Source of the DNA: Pseudomonadota bacterium
GTDB lineage: Bacteria > Desulfobacterota > Desulfarculia > Desulfarculales > Desulfarculaceae
NCBI GenBank assembly: GCA_018902755.1
Contig: JAHIQI010000042.1
Location: 32,374 to 96,373, forward strand
DNA: 64,000 nucleotides
Direction of reading: 5' to 3'
Part shown: piece by piece, positions 8,731-22,203 of the stretch
Position numbering within the stretch: the first letter of the stretch is position 1
Layout: each line of letters opens with the position of its first letter
Program-made: the position numbers and the translations under genes
Notes under the pieces: model-generated
The model's input: the letters and a program-made list of their open reading frames with translations, nothing else
What the model was told of the DNA's origin: nothing
Databases searched by the model: none

Positions 8731-9561
8731 ATGCAGAAACGAATCTTGACGCCGGAAGAGGTTACCTCCAAGTCCCTGCTCAAGGGCAGCCTGGCCGCGG
8801 CCGCGCCGGGCCTGGCGGTGTTGGTCGTGGCCCTGGCCGCGGAGCCCACCAACCTGCTCCAAAACGCCAAGCTGGGGTTTTGGGGGCTGTTGGCGGTGGC
8901 GGTGGAGTTGTTCGCCCTGGGCTACCTGTTGCGCAAGGCCCGCTGGTGGGCGGGCCTTCCCGCCCTGGCTGCCTGCCTGGCGGCCATCGTGTTTTTCATC
9001 ACCGCATTCCTGCGGCCGCTGTTGGCCTATTGGCAATACAACCCCATGAACAGCCTGGGCGACGTCCTGGAGCCGCTGATGCTCCTGTCGCCCCAGCTGG
9101 TCTTGGTCCTGATCTCCTTCACCCTGGGTTTGGTGGTGCTTAGGACCATGCGCCTCGCACGAAGCGCCGCACCCGGCAAGGTGACTCTCCTGGCCTGGGG
9201 AGTCATGGCCCTGTGGCTGGTGATATTGGCCGGGGACGCCTGGTATCAGAACCTGGGCTGGCAAAGCATGGGCGGGCCCAAGGATTATGTGGTGCGCCTT
9301 TGCCTGGGCAGCGAGGCGGATCAGCGGACCGCCCAGAACAAGCTGCGCGAGTTGGGAATGGAGGCGGCCCCCGCCCTGGTGCAGGGTCTAAGCCTGGGCG
9401 GCCGGGCGGTGGACCCGCTCTTGGACTGCACCCGCGAAAAGAGCGGCCTGCTGCTGCAAGAAATGGGAAGAGAGGCCCTGCCCGCCCTCAGGGAGGCCGA
9501 GGCCAAGGGTGATGAAAAGGCCGCGGCCCTGCTGCGCCGCATGAAAGCGCCAGGGTCCTAG
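8731..9561 (+). CDS. Membrane protein of unknown function with helical-repeat-like C-terminus
   Basis: I do not recognise this 276-residue protein. Five hydrophobic segments are visible between residues 20 and 175, roughly at 20-40, 50-70, 75-100, 115-135 and 155-170. The C-terminal hundred residues are soluble and helix-rich, with alanine/leucine-rich runs (NKLRELGMEAAPALVQGL; EMGREALPALREAEAKGDE) resembling degenerate HEAT repeats. The ATG at 8731 is preferred because it follows GTGAGGACC; an upstream in-frame start at 8689 would overlap the terminator. The gene stands alone after the symporter terminator and converges on the DUF294 gene. Confidence 0.6.
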   Translation: MQKRILTPEEVTSKSLLKGSLAAAAPGLAVLVVALAAEPTNLLQNAKLGFWGLLAVAVELFALGYLLRKARWWAGLPALAACLAAIVFFITAFLRPLLAYWQYNPMNSLGDVLEPLMLLSPQLVLVLISFTLGLVVLRTMRLARSAAPGKVTLLAWGVMALWLVILAGDAWYQNLGWQSMGGPKDYVVRLCLGSEADQRTAQNKLRELGMEAAPALVQGLSLGGRAVDPLLDCTREKSGLLLQEMGREALPALREAEAKGDEKAAALLRRMKAPGS

Positions 9562-9573
9562 CCTAGACAATTG

Positions 9574-11502
9574 CTAACCCAGACTCAGCCGAAATTCTTC
9601 CTTGAGGGCCGCCTTCAATTCGTTGGTAACCGCGAAGGCGTCCTTTAGGGTGTGGCGCTCCAGATCGGAGAGCTCGGAGGGGTCCAAGAAGTTGTTGGGG
9701 GGCAACCCTTCCTCGTCCAGACGCTGCTGGTGCATCAGCCTGAGTTGCATCTGGAACTCGTAGGCCTGCATGGCTTCGGTGGTCAGATCCGGGGAGATGT
9801 GCCCGCCCTCACCCAGGAGCTGCAAGCGCTCCAGGGTGTTGGTTTCCTTTATGCCGTGGGCCAGGGACAGCACTCTGGCGAAGTCCACGAAGGGCACCAG
9901 GCCCTTGGTCTTCAGATCTATTTTGTTCTTGTGCTCCCCCTTTTTCTCCAAGACGAAGTTGCGGAACATGGTCAGCGGCGTGGGGGTGGTCATGGCGTCC
10001 TTGGCCAACAGGCGCAGAAACACCTCTTGGCCGCGCACCTCTTTGGTCAGGTGGTCGCGCAGGCGCTCGCCCAGGGAAAGCTCGCCGTGGCCCGGGCGGA
10101 AGTCGAAGAAAATGGTGGCGTAGAGCACTTCCTTGGGCTCGGGCTTGTAGATCCAACGGTCGAACAGGCCGCGCCACTTGGCGTAGGGCTGACGCCACTG
10201 AGGATTGGAGGCCATCATGTCGCCGGGGCAACGGGGAAAGCCGCAGGACACCAAATGCTCTATGGCCTGGGCGGTGAAGGCGGTGAAATACTCGTCGGCC
10301 CGCTTGGCCTGCTCCGGGTCCTCGGAATCGGCGTAGACCAGGCCGTTGTCCTGATCGGTGCGGAAGGTTTGCTCCTTGCGCCCCTCGCTGCCCATCAACA
10401 GCCAGCAATAGGGCACCGGCGGCGGCCCCTGCTCGTTTTGCAGCAGGTTTAGCACCCGCTCCAAGAGGTAGTCGTTTAGCAGGGTGATCATGCGGGTGAT
10501 GTTGCCCGGCCGGGCGCCCTCGTAGATCAGCGAGCGCACCACCAGGGGCACCCGCCGCGACAGGTCGTATATCTCGTCGAACCGCTCGGCGTTTAATATT
10601 TCGCGCAGCAGATAGAAGGGGCTGGAGCCCTGGGCCACCATGAGGTCGTGGCCGCTGACCATGCCCTCTATCTTGCCCCGGCGCTCGATGGCCAGGTGGT
10701 GCACCTTCAGGCGCAGCATCTCCAACAGGGCGTCGAAGCAGATGGTGTGGAAGCCGATGGTGTGCACCGGGGCGCTCATAACCGTGCTCACCGGTCCGAG
10801 GTGGTCCAGGTTCTCGGTGACCACCCGCCTCAGGTCGCGGTCGGTGACCACTCCCACCACCTTGCCCGATTGGTCGGTGACCAGCAGAGCCCCCACCCTC
10901 CCGCTGGTGAGCTGAGCGGCGGCGGCCTGGATGGGCTGGTCGGCCCCGATCATCTCCGGGTGGCGACGCACCAGGTCGCCCACCTGGGCGCTGAACAGAT
11001 ACAAGGCCCCCTCGCTGGAGGTGGTGGCCTTGGGGCGGCGCAGCTCGGTGAGGGCCTTGCCCACGTAGTGCTCGGAAAGGTACTTGAGATAAAACTGGGC
11101 GAAGCGGGCGCTGCGCTCGGTGAGGTGCAAGAACTCCTCGCGGGGTATGAGCAGGCACAGGGTGTCTTCCATGGCCTCGGCGTTTAGGTTGGAAAGGCTC
11201 TCCCGGAAGATGCCCAGAGCCCCGATGGTCTCACCGGGGCCCCGCGTGTCTTGGAGGTTTTCCGATCCGTCCTGGCCGGGCAGGAAAAGGCGCACCTTGC
11301 CCTGATAGATCACCAAGAGATGGGTCACCTGGCTTTGCCCTGCTTGCAAAATCAGCTCGCCCGTGGCAAAGCGGCGGGTGGTGATGTTGCCCAGCACGGA
11401 CTCCAAGCCCGCCCGGCCCAGTTCCTGGAAAGGCGGGGTGTCCAACAAAAATGCCAGCAAGGTTTCCTGGTTTGGGCTTTTGAGCGAATCGCCTTGAGGC
11501 AT
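9574..11502 (-). CDS. cNMP-binding/CBS/DUF294 nucleotidyltransferase-like protein (copy 1)
   Basis: This 642-residue soluble protein has a cyclic-nucleotide-binding domain (about 15-140, with the FATGELILQAG strand), two CBS domains (about 185-300, GALLVTDQSGKVVGVVTDRD then HHLAIERRGKIEGMVSGHDL), a DUF294 nucleotidyltransferase-like domain (about 325-470, with LLMGSEGRKEQTFRTDQDNG) and the C-terminal DUF294 helical domain. The GSEGR and DQDNG residues suggest an intact GlnD-like active site. Related genes commonly lie beside acs, DUF4212/symporter and a DEDDh exonuclease, as here, and are presumed to sense energy state. A second copy is at 14484-16409. The biochemical target is unknown. Confidence 0.88.
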   Translation of the reverse strand: MPQGDSLKSPNQETLLAFLLDTPPFQELGRAGLESVLGNITTRRFATGELILQAGQSQVTHLLVIYQGKVRLFLPGQDGSENLQDTRGPGETIGALGIFRESLSNLNAEAMEDTLCLLIPREEFLHLTERSARFAQFYLKYLSEHYVGKALTELRRPKATTSSEGALYLFSAQVGDLVRRHPEMIGADQPIQAAAAQLTSGRVGALLVTDQSGKVVGVVTDRDLRRVVTENLDHLGPVSTVMSAPVHTIGFHTICFDALLEMLRLKVHHLAIERRGKIEGMVSGHDLMVAQGSSPFYLLREILNAERFDEIYDLSRRVPLVVRSLIYEGARPGNITRMITLLNDYLLERVLNLLQNEQGPPPVPYCWLLMGSEGRKEQTFRTDQDNGLVYADSEDPEQAKRADEYFTAFTAQAIEHLVSCGFPRCPGDMMASNPQWRQPYAKWRGLFDRWIYKPEPKEVLYATIFFDFRPGHGELSLGERLRDHLTKEVRGQEVFLRLLAKDAMTTPTPLTMFRNFVLEKKGEHKNKIDLKTKGLVPFVDFARVLSLAHGIKETNTLERLQLLGEGGHISPDLTTEAMQAYEFQMQLRLMHQQRLDEEGLPPNNFLDPSELSDLERHTLKDAFAVTNELKAALKEEFRLSLG

Positions 11503-11592
11503 GCCTCCTCCCGGGGCAGTCGCGCCTTATAACCGCTGGTGTCCCTTTGCGGCCCCGCCGGGCGGGGCGAGCCGGACCCAAAGACGTTGGAA

Positions 11593-11624
11593 GCCACCGC
11601 CCCCGGCACACCGGGGGCGGTGGC
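11593..11624 (-). terminator. Hairpin terminator after acetyl-CoA synthetase
   Basis: A perfect 14-base stem (GCCACCGCCCCCGG with its complement) closes a four-base loop. It starts ten bases past the acs stop on the minus strand. The tail on that strand is only moderately T-rich (TTCCAACGTCTTT), but the stem is very stable. Confidence 0.75.
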
Positions 11625-11633
11625 GGTTTAGCA

Positions 11634-13622
<1,989 letters not shown>

Positions 13623-13736
13623 CACGCGTCCTTTCTCCCGCATTGTTTAACGGGTACCAAACTGGCCCAAGCTATATCGGCCGCCCCGGGGCGCGCCGCA
13701 ATCAGCTTGAAACAGGATAGCAAATTTCCACCAACT

Positions 13737-14456
13737 TTATTGCACCCCGGCCACCCGCACCAAATCTCCCAAGGTTTTCCACCCCGCCTGCTCCATCTCC
13801 GGCAGCAGGCGCTGCAAAATAAGAGCCGTGGCCATGGCGTCGCCCAGGGCGGTGTGCCGCTCCGGCACCTCCAACCCGTAGCGGGCGGCCAGGGCGTCCA
13901 AGCTGCAACGCTTGGCCCCCTTCTTCTGGCCGTAGGGGTCTGGTTCGATCAGGGCGGCCCGGCACATCAAAACCGTGTCCACCACCAGATTTTGCAGGCG
14001 CATGCCGTATTGGGCCCGCATCACCCGGTTCAAGAAAAACATGTCAAAGCGGGCGAAATGGGCCACCACTATGTCCCGGCCCAAGAAGCCCAGAAAATCG
14101 CGGAACACCTCCAAGGCGGGCCGGGCGTCGCGGATGTTGTCCGGGGTGATGCCGTGCACCTTTATGGACTCCACCGGTATGCCCCGACCGGGGTTGGCGA
14201 ACTCGCTGAAAACCTCCCCCAAGCGGATATGCCCCCCCACCACCCGGAAGGCCCCCACGCTCACCACCCGGTCCTTGGTGTGGTCCAGGCCGGTGGTCTC
14301 CAGGTCCACCACCACGTAGCGCTGAGCCAAAACCGGGGCCCGGCTGCTCAGACCGTCCAGCACCGAAAGGTTGGCCCGCGCCTCGTCGGGCAGGTGGCGG
14401 TGGGCCAGGCGCAAACGGGTGGCCCGGTTGAGTAGCTTGGCCTGCCACAAATTCAA
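13737..14456 (-). CDS. DEDDh-type 3'-5' exonuclease, DnaQ/PolC-epsilon-like
   Basis: This 239-residue protein has the exonuclease fold of the DNA polymerase III epsilon group. Exo I is VVVDLETTGLD, Exo II is the region around VVAHFARFDMFFL, and Exo III epsilon-type is ERHTALGDAMATALI, which supplies the catalytic histidine and aspartate. About 60 residues precede the domain. It begins 27 bases after the DUF294 copy 2 stop and lies about 115 bases before acs, and this linkage recurs in other proteobacterial acetate loci. A role as replicative proofreader is unlikely. Its natural substrate, perhaps a small RNA or nucleotide, is unknown. Confidence 0.9.
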   Translation of the reverse strand: MNLWQAKLLNRATRLRLAHRHLPDEARANLSVLDGLSSRAPVLAQRYVVVDLETTGLDHTKDRVVSVGAFRVVGGHIRLGEVFSEFANPGRGIPVESIKVHGITPDNIRDARPALEVFRDFLGFLGRDIVVAHFARFDMFFLNRVMRAQYGMRLQNLVVDTVLMCRAALIEPDPYGQKKGAKRCSLDALAARYGLEVPERHTALGDAMATALILQRLLPEMEQAGWKTLGDLVRVAGVQ

Positions 14457-14483
14457 CGCCTTCCTCTCTATCCGGCCCCTGGA

Positions 14484-16409
14484 TTACTGGGCATAGCGTT
14501 GGGCGGTGAACTCCTGCAACTTGCTCACCACCTGGAAACTTTCCTTGAGCATCTTGCGCTGCACCCGGTTCAAGTCAGCCGGGTCCAGATAGGCCCCCCC
14601 ATCCTTGCCGTTGAGGTTTTCCTCCAGGCGACGGGCTATCCTGAGCAGGGTCACGAAGCTGAAGGCCTCATAGAGGTCCTCGGCCATGCGGTCCTTGAGC
14701 AGGCCCAGGCGGGTCACCGCCCCCAGGCGCTCCAGGGTGTTGGTCTGGCGCAGCCTCTGGTCCATGGCCATTATCCTGGCCGCCTCCACCACCGGCTGCA
14801 GGGCCACCTCCTCCAGATTGAGCCGGTCCAGGTAGCCGCCGTCGGAGTCAACCGCGAACTGGCGCAAAAAGCCCACCGGCGGGCGGGCCTGTGAGCCCGC
14901 CATGCGCAGGCGGTCCAGAAAACCGCGATTAGCTTCGATGGCGTTGAAAATCTTGTTCCAGATCGTCTCCACGAAACTGGTTTCCGCGTACACCGCCCTG
15001 AGATCAAAGTATTTGGCCGCCATGGCCAGGGCCTGCGGATGGCCTCCCCCGATCCAGGCCAGGTACGACTCCTCCCAGGCGGCCTCGCTGCGGCAGCACA
15101 GGAGCGCATCGTTCATCACCGCCTCGGAGGTGCCCTTGAACCCGCAGGAGGACAGCCCCTCTATCATGCGCCGGGCGAACTCGCTGAACCAGGTGTGCAC
15201 CACTTCCTCGCGGTCCGGGGGCACGTTGGCGTAGACCACCGCGTAGTCCTGACCCTGATGCAGGGCCTGTTCCCGCCGTCCGGCCGATCCCAGGGCCAGC
15301 CAGGAGAACTGCACCGGAGGCGGCCCCAGCCCCTTGTGCTCCATGGCGCTCTGGGTAAGCCGGATCAGGCGCATGGTGAGGCGGTCGTTGAACTCACTGA
15401 GCACATCCAGCATGTACTCGGCGCTGCCCCCCAGGCGCAGCAGGGTCTCCATCACCCGGTTCATGCGCCGGGGCAGCCCGGCCAGATCCTCCAGGCTGGA
15501 AACCTTGGCCACCTCCTTCATCACCCCCACCGGCGAGGAGCCGGTGACCATGGTCAGGTCGTGGTCGCTTATCACCCCCACTAGGCGCTGCTCCTCGGTC
15601 ACCGCTAGGTGGTGCACCCCGTGGCGGGCCATCTCGATCATGGCCTCAAAGGCGAAGGCCTGGGGCGATATGGCCTTGATGGAGCGGCTCATCACTTCGG
15701 CCACGGCCACGTCCGGGGCCACCCCGGCGGCCAGCACCCGCACCCTCAGGTCGGTGTCGGTGAGGATGCCCAGGGGCCGCCCCCCCGGCTCGCAGACCAT
15801 GATGGAGCCCACCTTGCGCTGGGTCATGAGTATGGCCGCCGCCTTCACCGGGGTGGCGGGTAGGCAGGTGAGCAAGCTCTTGCTCATCAGCTCGTGCACC
15901 CGGCTGCCGGTGAGCACCGCGTCCAGGCCCAGGGTTTCGGTGCCGGTCATCTGGGTGGTGTGGTGGTCGGCCGCCCGGCGCACCGCGTCTATGTTGCGGG
16001 CCAGGGAAAAGCTGAAGTGGCGCTTGAAGACCGGGTTGTCCCTTACCAGGGTTCTGAAGGGCTCGTCGGGCAACATGAAGGCCAGCAGGTCTTCCTGGGC
16101 CGTTACGGTGAACAGGGCCAACTCGCCCTGCAACAGGCTGAGCGCACCAAAGGTGTCGCCCTCCCCCCGCACGTCGATGAGCAACTCCTCGCCGCTTTGA
16201 CGAGGCAGGGTCACCCTCACCGAGCCGTTCATGATGACGTAGAGGTTCTTGGAGGGGTCCTCGCCGGCCTGGATGATCACCTCGCCACGAGGAAAGTAGG
16301 CCAGATCCATCAGGCCCACCACTCGTTGCAGTTCGGTCTCCTCCATGCTGTCGAAGGGGACCACCGACTGCAAAAAATCCTTTATGCGGGGCAGAGGGAA
16401 ATCGCTCAT
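14484..16409 (-). CDS. cNMP-binding/CBS/DUF294 nucleotidyltransferase-like protein (copy 2)
   Basis: This 641-residue protein has the same order as the copy at 9574-11502: a cNMP-binding domain (about 10-130, with YFPRGEVIIQAGEDPSKNLY), two CBS domains (about 175-295), a DUF294 nucleotidyltransferase-like domain and a helical C-terminal domain. The active-site region reads ALGSAGRREQALHQGQDYAV, so both GSAGR and the DY acidic position differ slightly from copy 1. The ATG at 16409 follows GAGGTGGC and is preferred to an upstream start at 16475. It is probably cotranscribed with the exonuclease. Two such proteins flanking one acs suggest different signals or partners. Confidence 0.87.
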   Translation of the reverse strand: MSDFPLPRIKDFLQSVVPFDSMEETELQRVVGLMDLAYFPRGEVIIQAGEDPSKNLYVIMNGSVRVTLPRQSGEELLIDVRGEGDTFGALSLLQGELALFTVTAQEDLLAFMLPDEPFRTLVRDNPVFKRHFSFSLARNIDAVRRAADHHTTQMTGTETLGLDAVLTGSRVHELMSKSLLTCLPATPVKAAAILMTQRKVGSIMVCEPGGRPLGILTDTDLRVRVLAAGVAPDVAVAEVMSRSIKAISPQAFAFEAMIEMARHGVHHLAVTEEQRLVGVISDHDLTMVTGSSPVGVMKEVAKVSSLEDLAGLPRRMNRVMETLLRLGGSAEYMLDVLSEFNDRLTMRLIRLTQSAMEHKGLGPPPVQFSWLALGSAGRREQALHQGQDYAVVYANVPPDREEVVHTWFSEFARRMIEGLSSCGFKGTSEAVMNDALLCCRSEAAWEESYLAWIGGGHPQALAMAAKYFDLRAVYAETSFVETIWNKIFNAIEANRGFLDRLRMAGSQARPPVGFLRQFAVDSDGGYLDRLNLEEVALQPVVEAARIMAMDQRLRQTNTLERLGAVTRLGLLKDRMAEDLYEAFSFVTLLRIARRLEENLNGKDGGAYLDPADLNRVQRKMLKESFQVVSKLQEFTAQRYAQ

Positions 16410-16579
16410 GCCACCTCGCCGCAAGCAGGATAAACGGACCGACCCATGATCAGGCCTGCCCTTGCGCGGCCTCATCAGCCCTACATGGGCGATTTGTCCT
16501 TAATTTCTCAAATATATCCTATGAAAAAGCTGGCTCCGGCCGCCATGGGGGGAAACCCTTAATTTGGCGGGGGGAGCCC

Positions 16580-17485
16580 CTACCCCCGGCGGCCCTTGGC
16601 AAAAGCGGCGGCCTCCAGCCCGGCCACGCAGCCCTCGCCCACCGCCTTGGCCGCCTGCCAGGGCGGCCCGGTGATGTCGCCGCAGGCGTAGACCCCGGGT
16701 AGGTTGGTGGCCTGTTTTTTGTCGGCGGCGACGTACTGCATGGTCTCCGGGTCCATCATCACCCCCAGGGTCCCGGCCAGGGCCACCGCCCCCTTGGCCC
16801 CCAACTCGATGAACACCCCCTCCACCTCCAGGGTCTCGCCGTCGTCCAGCTCCAGGCCCTGCACCTTGTCCGCGCCCAGGATGGCCTTCACCTTGCGGCC
16901 GGGGTGGGCGATTATGCCGCCGGCCTCCACCTGCGCCGCCAGGGTGGGGTCCACCGTGGCCTGGCCGTAGATCAGGTGCACCTCGCTGGCCACCATGAGC
17001 ATGGTCAGGGCCCCGCTGAAGGCGGCGCTGCCCTCACCCACCACCGCCACCTTGGCCTGGCGGTAGAAACCGGCGTCGCAGTCCACGCAGTAGCTCACCC
17101 CCTTGCCCAACAGCTCCTTCTCGCCCTTGACCCCCAGCTTGTTGCGGCTGATGCCCATGGCCAACACCAGGGATTTGGCGGCCACATCCCGGCCGCTCTC
17201 GGTCTTGACCAAGAAGCCTTCGCCCTGGGGCTCCACCTCCAGCACGTCCTCGTCCCACATCTGGGCCCCGAAGCTTTGGGCCTGTTCCCGGCCCGCCTCC
17301 AGGAGGTCCTCGCCGGATATCTTGCCCAGACAGCAGAAGTTCTCCACGTGGGCCTTGTAAAGGCTGCTCTGGGGGCGGCGGCCCAACACCAGCACGGAGA
17401 CCTTTTTGCGGACCGCATGGATGGCCGCCTGGAGCCCGGCCGGGCCGGTGCCCAGGATCACCACGTCAATGTTGCTCTGGCTCAT
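16580..17485 (-). CDS. Thioredoxin-reductase-like flavoprotein
   Basis: This 301-residue protein fits the short NAD(P)H/FAD disulfide reductase (TrxB-like) family. It has the N-terminal FAD site VVILGTGPAGLQAAIHA, the redox-active CxxC in YCVDCDAGFYR (about residue 135), a second dinucleotide fold (VAVVGEGSAAFSGAL) and the C-terminal FAD motif GVYACGDITGPPWQ. The second fold is less canonical than in E. coli TrxB, so the electron donor and partner are uncertain. It could serve one of the thioredoxins in the window, at 50978-51412 or in the arsenic cluster. It reads in the same direction as the CDF gene 36 bases upstream and may be cotranscribed with it. Confidence 0.85.
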   Translation of the reverse strand: MSQSNIDVVILGTGPAGLQAAIHAVRKKVSVLVLGRRPQSSLYKAHVENFCCLGKISGEDLLEAGREQAQSFGAQMWDEDVLEVEPQGEGFLVKTESGRDVAAKSLVLAMGISRNKLGVKGEKELLGKGVSYCVDCDAGFYRQAKVAVVGEGSAAFSGALTMLMVASEVHLIYGQATVDPTLAAQVEAGGIIAHPGRKVKAILGADKVQGLELDDGETLEVEGVFIELGAKGAVALAGTLGVMMDPETMQYVAADKKQATNLPGVYACGDITGPPWQAAKAVGEGCVAGLEAAAFAKGRRG

Positions 17486-17521
17486 GCGAAAAAACCTTCC
17501 CCGGCGCGGGGCGCCGCCTGG

Positions 17522-18412
17522 CTATACCTTGTCATCGGGGTCCACGTGCACGATCACCTCGCCCACGTCGGGCATCTCGGCCTGCAGACAGTGCTCCACC
17601 GCCTTGGCGATGTCGTGGCCCTGGGTCACCTTGAGGCGGCCGTCCACCACAACGTGGATCTGCATCTGCAAGCGGCCGCCGATGCTGCGCACCTTGAGGT
17701 CGTGCACCTGCTCCACCCCGGACACGCCCAAGGCGCATTGCTTGATGGAATCCATGATCTCGTGCGAGGGCGCGGTGTCCACCATTTCCTGGAGGGCGCC
17801 CCAAAGCACCTCGCCCCCCACCTTGAGGATGAGCAGGGAGACCACCAGGGCGGCCCAGGCGTCCAGGCTGTGCCAGGCCGGGTTGATCATGGCCCCGGCC
17901 ACGCCCGCCAAAACCGCCACCGAGCTGAGGGCGTCGGAGCGGTGGTGCCAGGCGTTGGCCACCACGGCCTGGCTCTTGATCCTGCGGCCCACCAGCACCG
18001 TGTAGCGGTACAGTGCTTCCTTGGCCAGGATGGAAACCACCGCCGCGGCCAAGGCCAGCCAGGTGGGGTGGTGTTGGTCTCCCCTGATGAGCTGCTCGAT
18101 GGCGTCGTAGCCCAGGCCCACCGCCAGGGCGAAGAGCACCACTCCCACCACCAGGGTGGAGAAAGTCTCGATGCGGCCGTGGCCGAAGGGGTGCCTGTCG
18201 TCCGGGTCGCTGCGCCCCCACTTTAGGCCCAGCAGCACCACCGCATCGGTGACCAGGTCGCTCAGGGAGTGGGCCGCGTCGGCGATCATGGCCTGGCTGT
18301 TGCCGTAGATGCCGGCCAGAAGCTTGCCCAGGGCCAGGACTAGGTTCACCCAGGCCCCCACCCAGGTCACCCGGCGCCCTTGCTTGCCTTGTGTTTTCAG
18401 GTCTGGGTTCAT
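17522..18412 (-). CDS. Cation diffusion facilitator family metal transporter
   Basis: This 296-residue inner-membrane protein has six helices and a cytoplasmic C-terminal domain (about residues 210-295), the layout of CDF/FieF proteins that export divalent metals by proton antiport. Metal-site signatures are visible: IADAAHSLSDLVTDAV in helix II (HxxxD), DRHPFGHGRIETFS between helices, and HHRSDALSSV in helix V (HxxxD). The ATG at 18412 follows GGAG at good spacing, and longer upstream starts lack this. The metal (zinc, iron, cadmium or manganese) is not clear from these motifs. It diverges from glgB. Confidence 0.92.
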   Translation of the reverse strand: MNPDLKTQGKQGRRVTWVGAWVNLVLALGKLLAGIYGNSQAMIADAAHSLSDLVTDAVVLLGLKWGRSDPDDRHPFGHGRIETFSTLVVGVVLFALAVGLGYDAIEQLIRGDQHHPTWLALAAAVVSILAKEALYRYTVLVGRRIKSQAVVANAWHHRSDALSSVAVLAGVAGAMINPAWHSLDAWAALVVSLLILKVGGEVLWGALQEMVDTAPSHEIMDSIKQCALGVSGVEQVHDLKVRSIGGRLQMQIHVVVDGRLKVTQGHDIAKAVEHCLQAEMPDVGEVIVHVDPDDKV

Positions 18413-18568
18413 TATCGCTCCACCAGCTTTGGGACAGGAACGTTCGCCTAATATCCTAGGCCCTGGAGCGGCTAAAAACAACGGGCTCGGCTCCGGCGGC
18501 CTTGCATGCCCGCCGCACGCTGCCATAATGGTAAGCTATACTCAGTAATTATTTACCGCGAGGAGCCC

Positions 18569-20491
<1,923 letters not shown>

Positions 20492-20495
20492 TATC

Positions 20496-21650
20496 TTGCG
20501 CCCGGTTCAAGGCCATCTGCCCTTGCAGGCATTGGTCTTTGGCCTGGTGGCTGCGGCCATAAGCGCCATCTACTTCACCCAGCCGGTGCTTCCCGAGCTG
20601 AGCCGGGAGTTCGCGGCCTCGCCGCCCCTGGCCTCGCTCACCGTGTCCCTGGTAATCTTGGGCATCACCCTGGCCTGCCTGCCCTTCGGGGTCTTGGCCG
20701 ACCGCTGGGCGGTGAAATCCATCATCGCCCTGGGCGGCGGGGCCACCACCGCCTGCCTGGCCCTGGCCGCCCTTAGCCCCAACCTGCCGGTGCTGTTGGC
20801 CGCGCGCCTGGGTCAGGGGATCGCCCTGCCCGCCCTCACCTCCTGCCTGGCCGCCTATTTGGCCCGCACCCTGCCCCCCGCCGGCCTGCGGGTGGTCATG
20901 GGCTCTTACGTGGCGGCCACGGTGGTGGGCGGGCTCATGGGCCGCCTGCTCAGCGGGTTCTTCCTGGCCGGGCACTGGCGGGCCTGCTTTTGGCTGGGGG
21001 CCTTCCTGGTGCTGGCCTTGTCCCTGGCCGCCATGGCCTGGCTGCCCACCCAGGGGCCGCCGCCCGCCCACCAGAAGAGCGAGCCCGGCTATTTGGCCCT
21101 GCTCAAGAGCCGCCCCACCCTGGCCCCCTATCTGTCCACCTTTGGCAGCATGTTCGTGTTCGCGGCGGTGTTCAACTACATCCCCTACCACCTGGCCGCC
21201 CCCCCCTTTGTGGCCTCCACCAGCCTGATCAGCCTGGTCTACCTCAGCTTCATCATCGGGGTGGCCCAAAGCCCCCTGGCCGGGCGTTTGGCCGGGCGGT
21301 GGGGCGCGGGTCCGGTGCTGCTCATGGGCGCGGCCCTGTTCGCCCTGGCTCTCCTGGTGTCGCGCCTGACCTCGCTGCCCATGGTGATCCTGGCCCTGGT
21401 GCTGGTTTGCGCGGGGCACTTCACCATCCACGCCACCAGTCAGGGCCTGTTGAACATGCGCCTCAGTTCCAGCCAGGGCCGGGGAAACAGCCTATACGTA
21501 TTGGTGTATTATTTGGGTGGCTGGGCGGGCATCACCGCAGCGGGCGCCCTGTGGAGCCGGTGGGCCTGGGGCGGGGTGACCGGTTTGGGCCTGGTCATGC
21601 TCCTGCTGCCCGTGGCGGTGGGGCTGCTGGAAATAAAACACCGAGGCTGA
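20496..21650 (+). CDS. MFS transporter (YnfM/AraJ-like efflux family)
   Basis: This 384-residue membrane protein has about 12 helices and the major facilitator pattern, including the loop 2-3 motif GVLADRWAVK and an N-terminal TQPVLPELSREF segment typical of the drug/sugar efflux branch. The start is a TTG four bases after the glgB stop with no clear ribosome binding site, so translational coupling to glgB is likely and the exact start is uncertain. It is followed after two bases by trmO. Substrate is unknown. Confidence 0.82.
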   Translation: MRPVQGHLPLQALVFGLVAAAISAIYFTQPVLPELSREFAASPPLASLTVSLVILGITLACLPFGVLADRWAVKSIIALGGGATTACLALAALSPNLPVLLAARLGQGIALPALTSCLAAYLARTLPPAGLRVVMGSYVAATVVGGLMGRLLSGFFLAGHWRACFWLGAFLVLALSLAAMAWLPTQGPPPAHQKSEPGYLALLKSRPTLAPYLSTFGSMFVFAAVFNYIPYHLAAPPFVASTSLISLVYLSFIIGVAQSPLAGRLAGRWGAGPVLLMGAALFALALLVSRLTSLPMVILALVLVCAGHFTIHATSQGLLNMRLSSSQGRGNSLYVLVYYLGGWAGITAAGALWSRWAWGGVTGLGLVMLLLPVAVGLLEIKHRG

Positions 21651-21652
21651 TC

Positions 21653-22138
21653 ATGAACCGAATCTGCTACGAGCCCATAGGCCTGCTGTACACCCCCTTC
21701 CGCGAGCCCAGCGGCGCTCCCATCCAGCCCTGCGGGGCCGGGGACGCCTTGGGCCGGGCCGAGCTGCGCCCGGAGTTGGCCCCGGCCCTGGAGGGGCTGG
21801 ACGGCTTTAGCCACGTGATCCTCATTTATCATTGCCACCGGGCGGCGGCCTTCAAGCTCATGGTGAAGCCCTTCCTGGACCAGAACGAGCACGGCCTTTT
21901 CGCCACACGGGCCCCGGCTCGGCCCAACCCCATGGGCCTTTCGGTGGTGGAGCTGGTGGCGGTGGAAGGCAACGTGCTGCGCCTCAGGGGCGTGGACATG
22001 CTGGACCAAAGCCCGCTCATGGACATCAAGCCCTATGTGCCCCAGTTCGACGCGCCTCCCGGCGAGGTGCGCACCGGCTGGCTGGCGGACAAGGCCCAGG
22101 ACGCGCCCACCAAGAAAGCTGACGAGCGCTTCAGTTAG
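21653..22138 (+). CDS. trmO: tRNA (N6-threonylcarbamoyladenosine-N6)-methyltransferase-like protein
   Basis: This 161-residue protein matches the TrmO/YaeB family, which uses S-adenosylmethionine to methylate t6A37 in ANN-decoding tRNAs. Family features seen are the N-terminal beta segment EPIGLLYTPF, LDGFSHVILIYHCHR, GLFATRAPARPNPMGLSVVEL and LRGVDMLDQSPLMDIKPYVP. It is shorter than E. coli TrmO (about 235 residues) because it lacks the C-terminal extension; such core-only versions are common, and some may act on other substrates. The ATG at 21653 lies two bases after the MFS stop. Confidence 0.88.
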   Translation: MNRICYEPIGLLYTPFREPSGAPIQPCGAGDALGRAELRPELAPALEGLDGFSHVILIYHCHRAAAFKLMVKPFLDQNEHGLFATRAPARPNPMGLSVVELVAVEGNVLRLRGVDMLDQSPLMDIKPYVPQFDAPPGEVRTGWLADKAQDAPTKKADERFS

Positions 22139-22203
22139 CCTTGCCCGGGACCGAGGGCCGCTGTTAACCTGAAAATCTAAGTAGAACCCACTCGAGGTGT
22201 GCC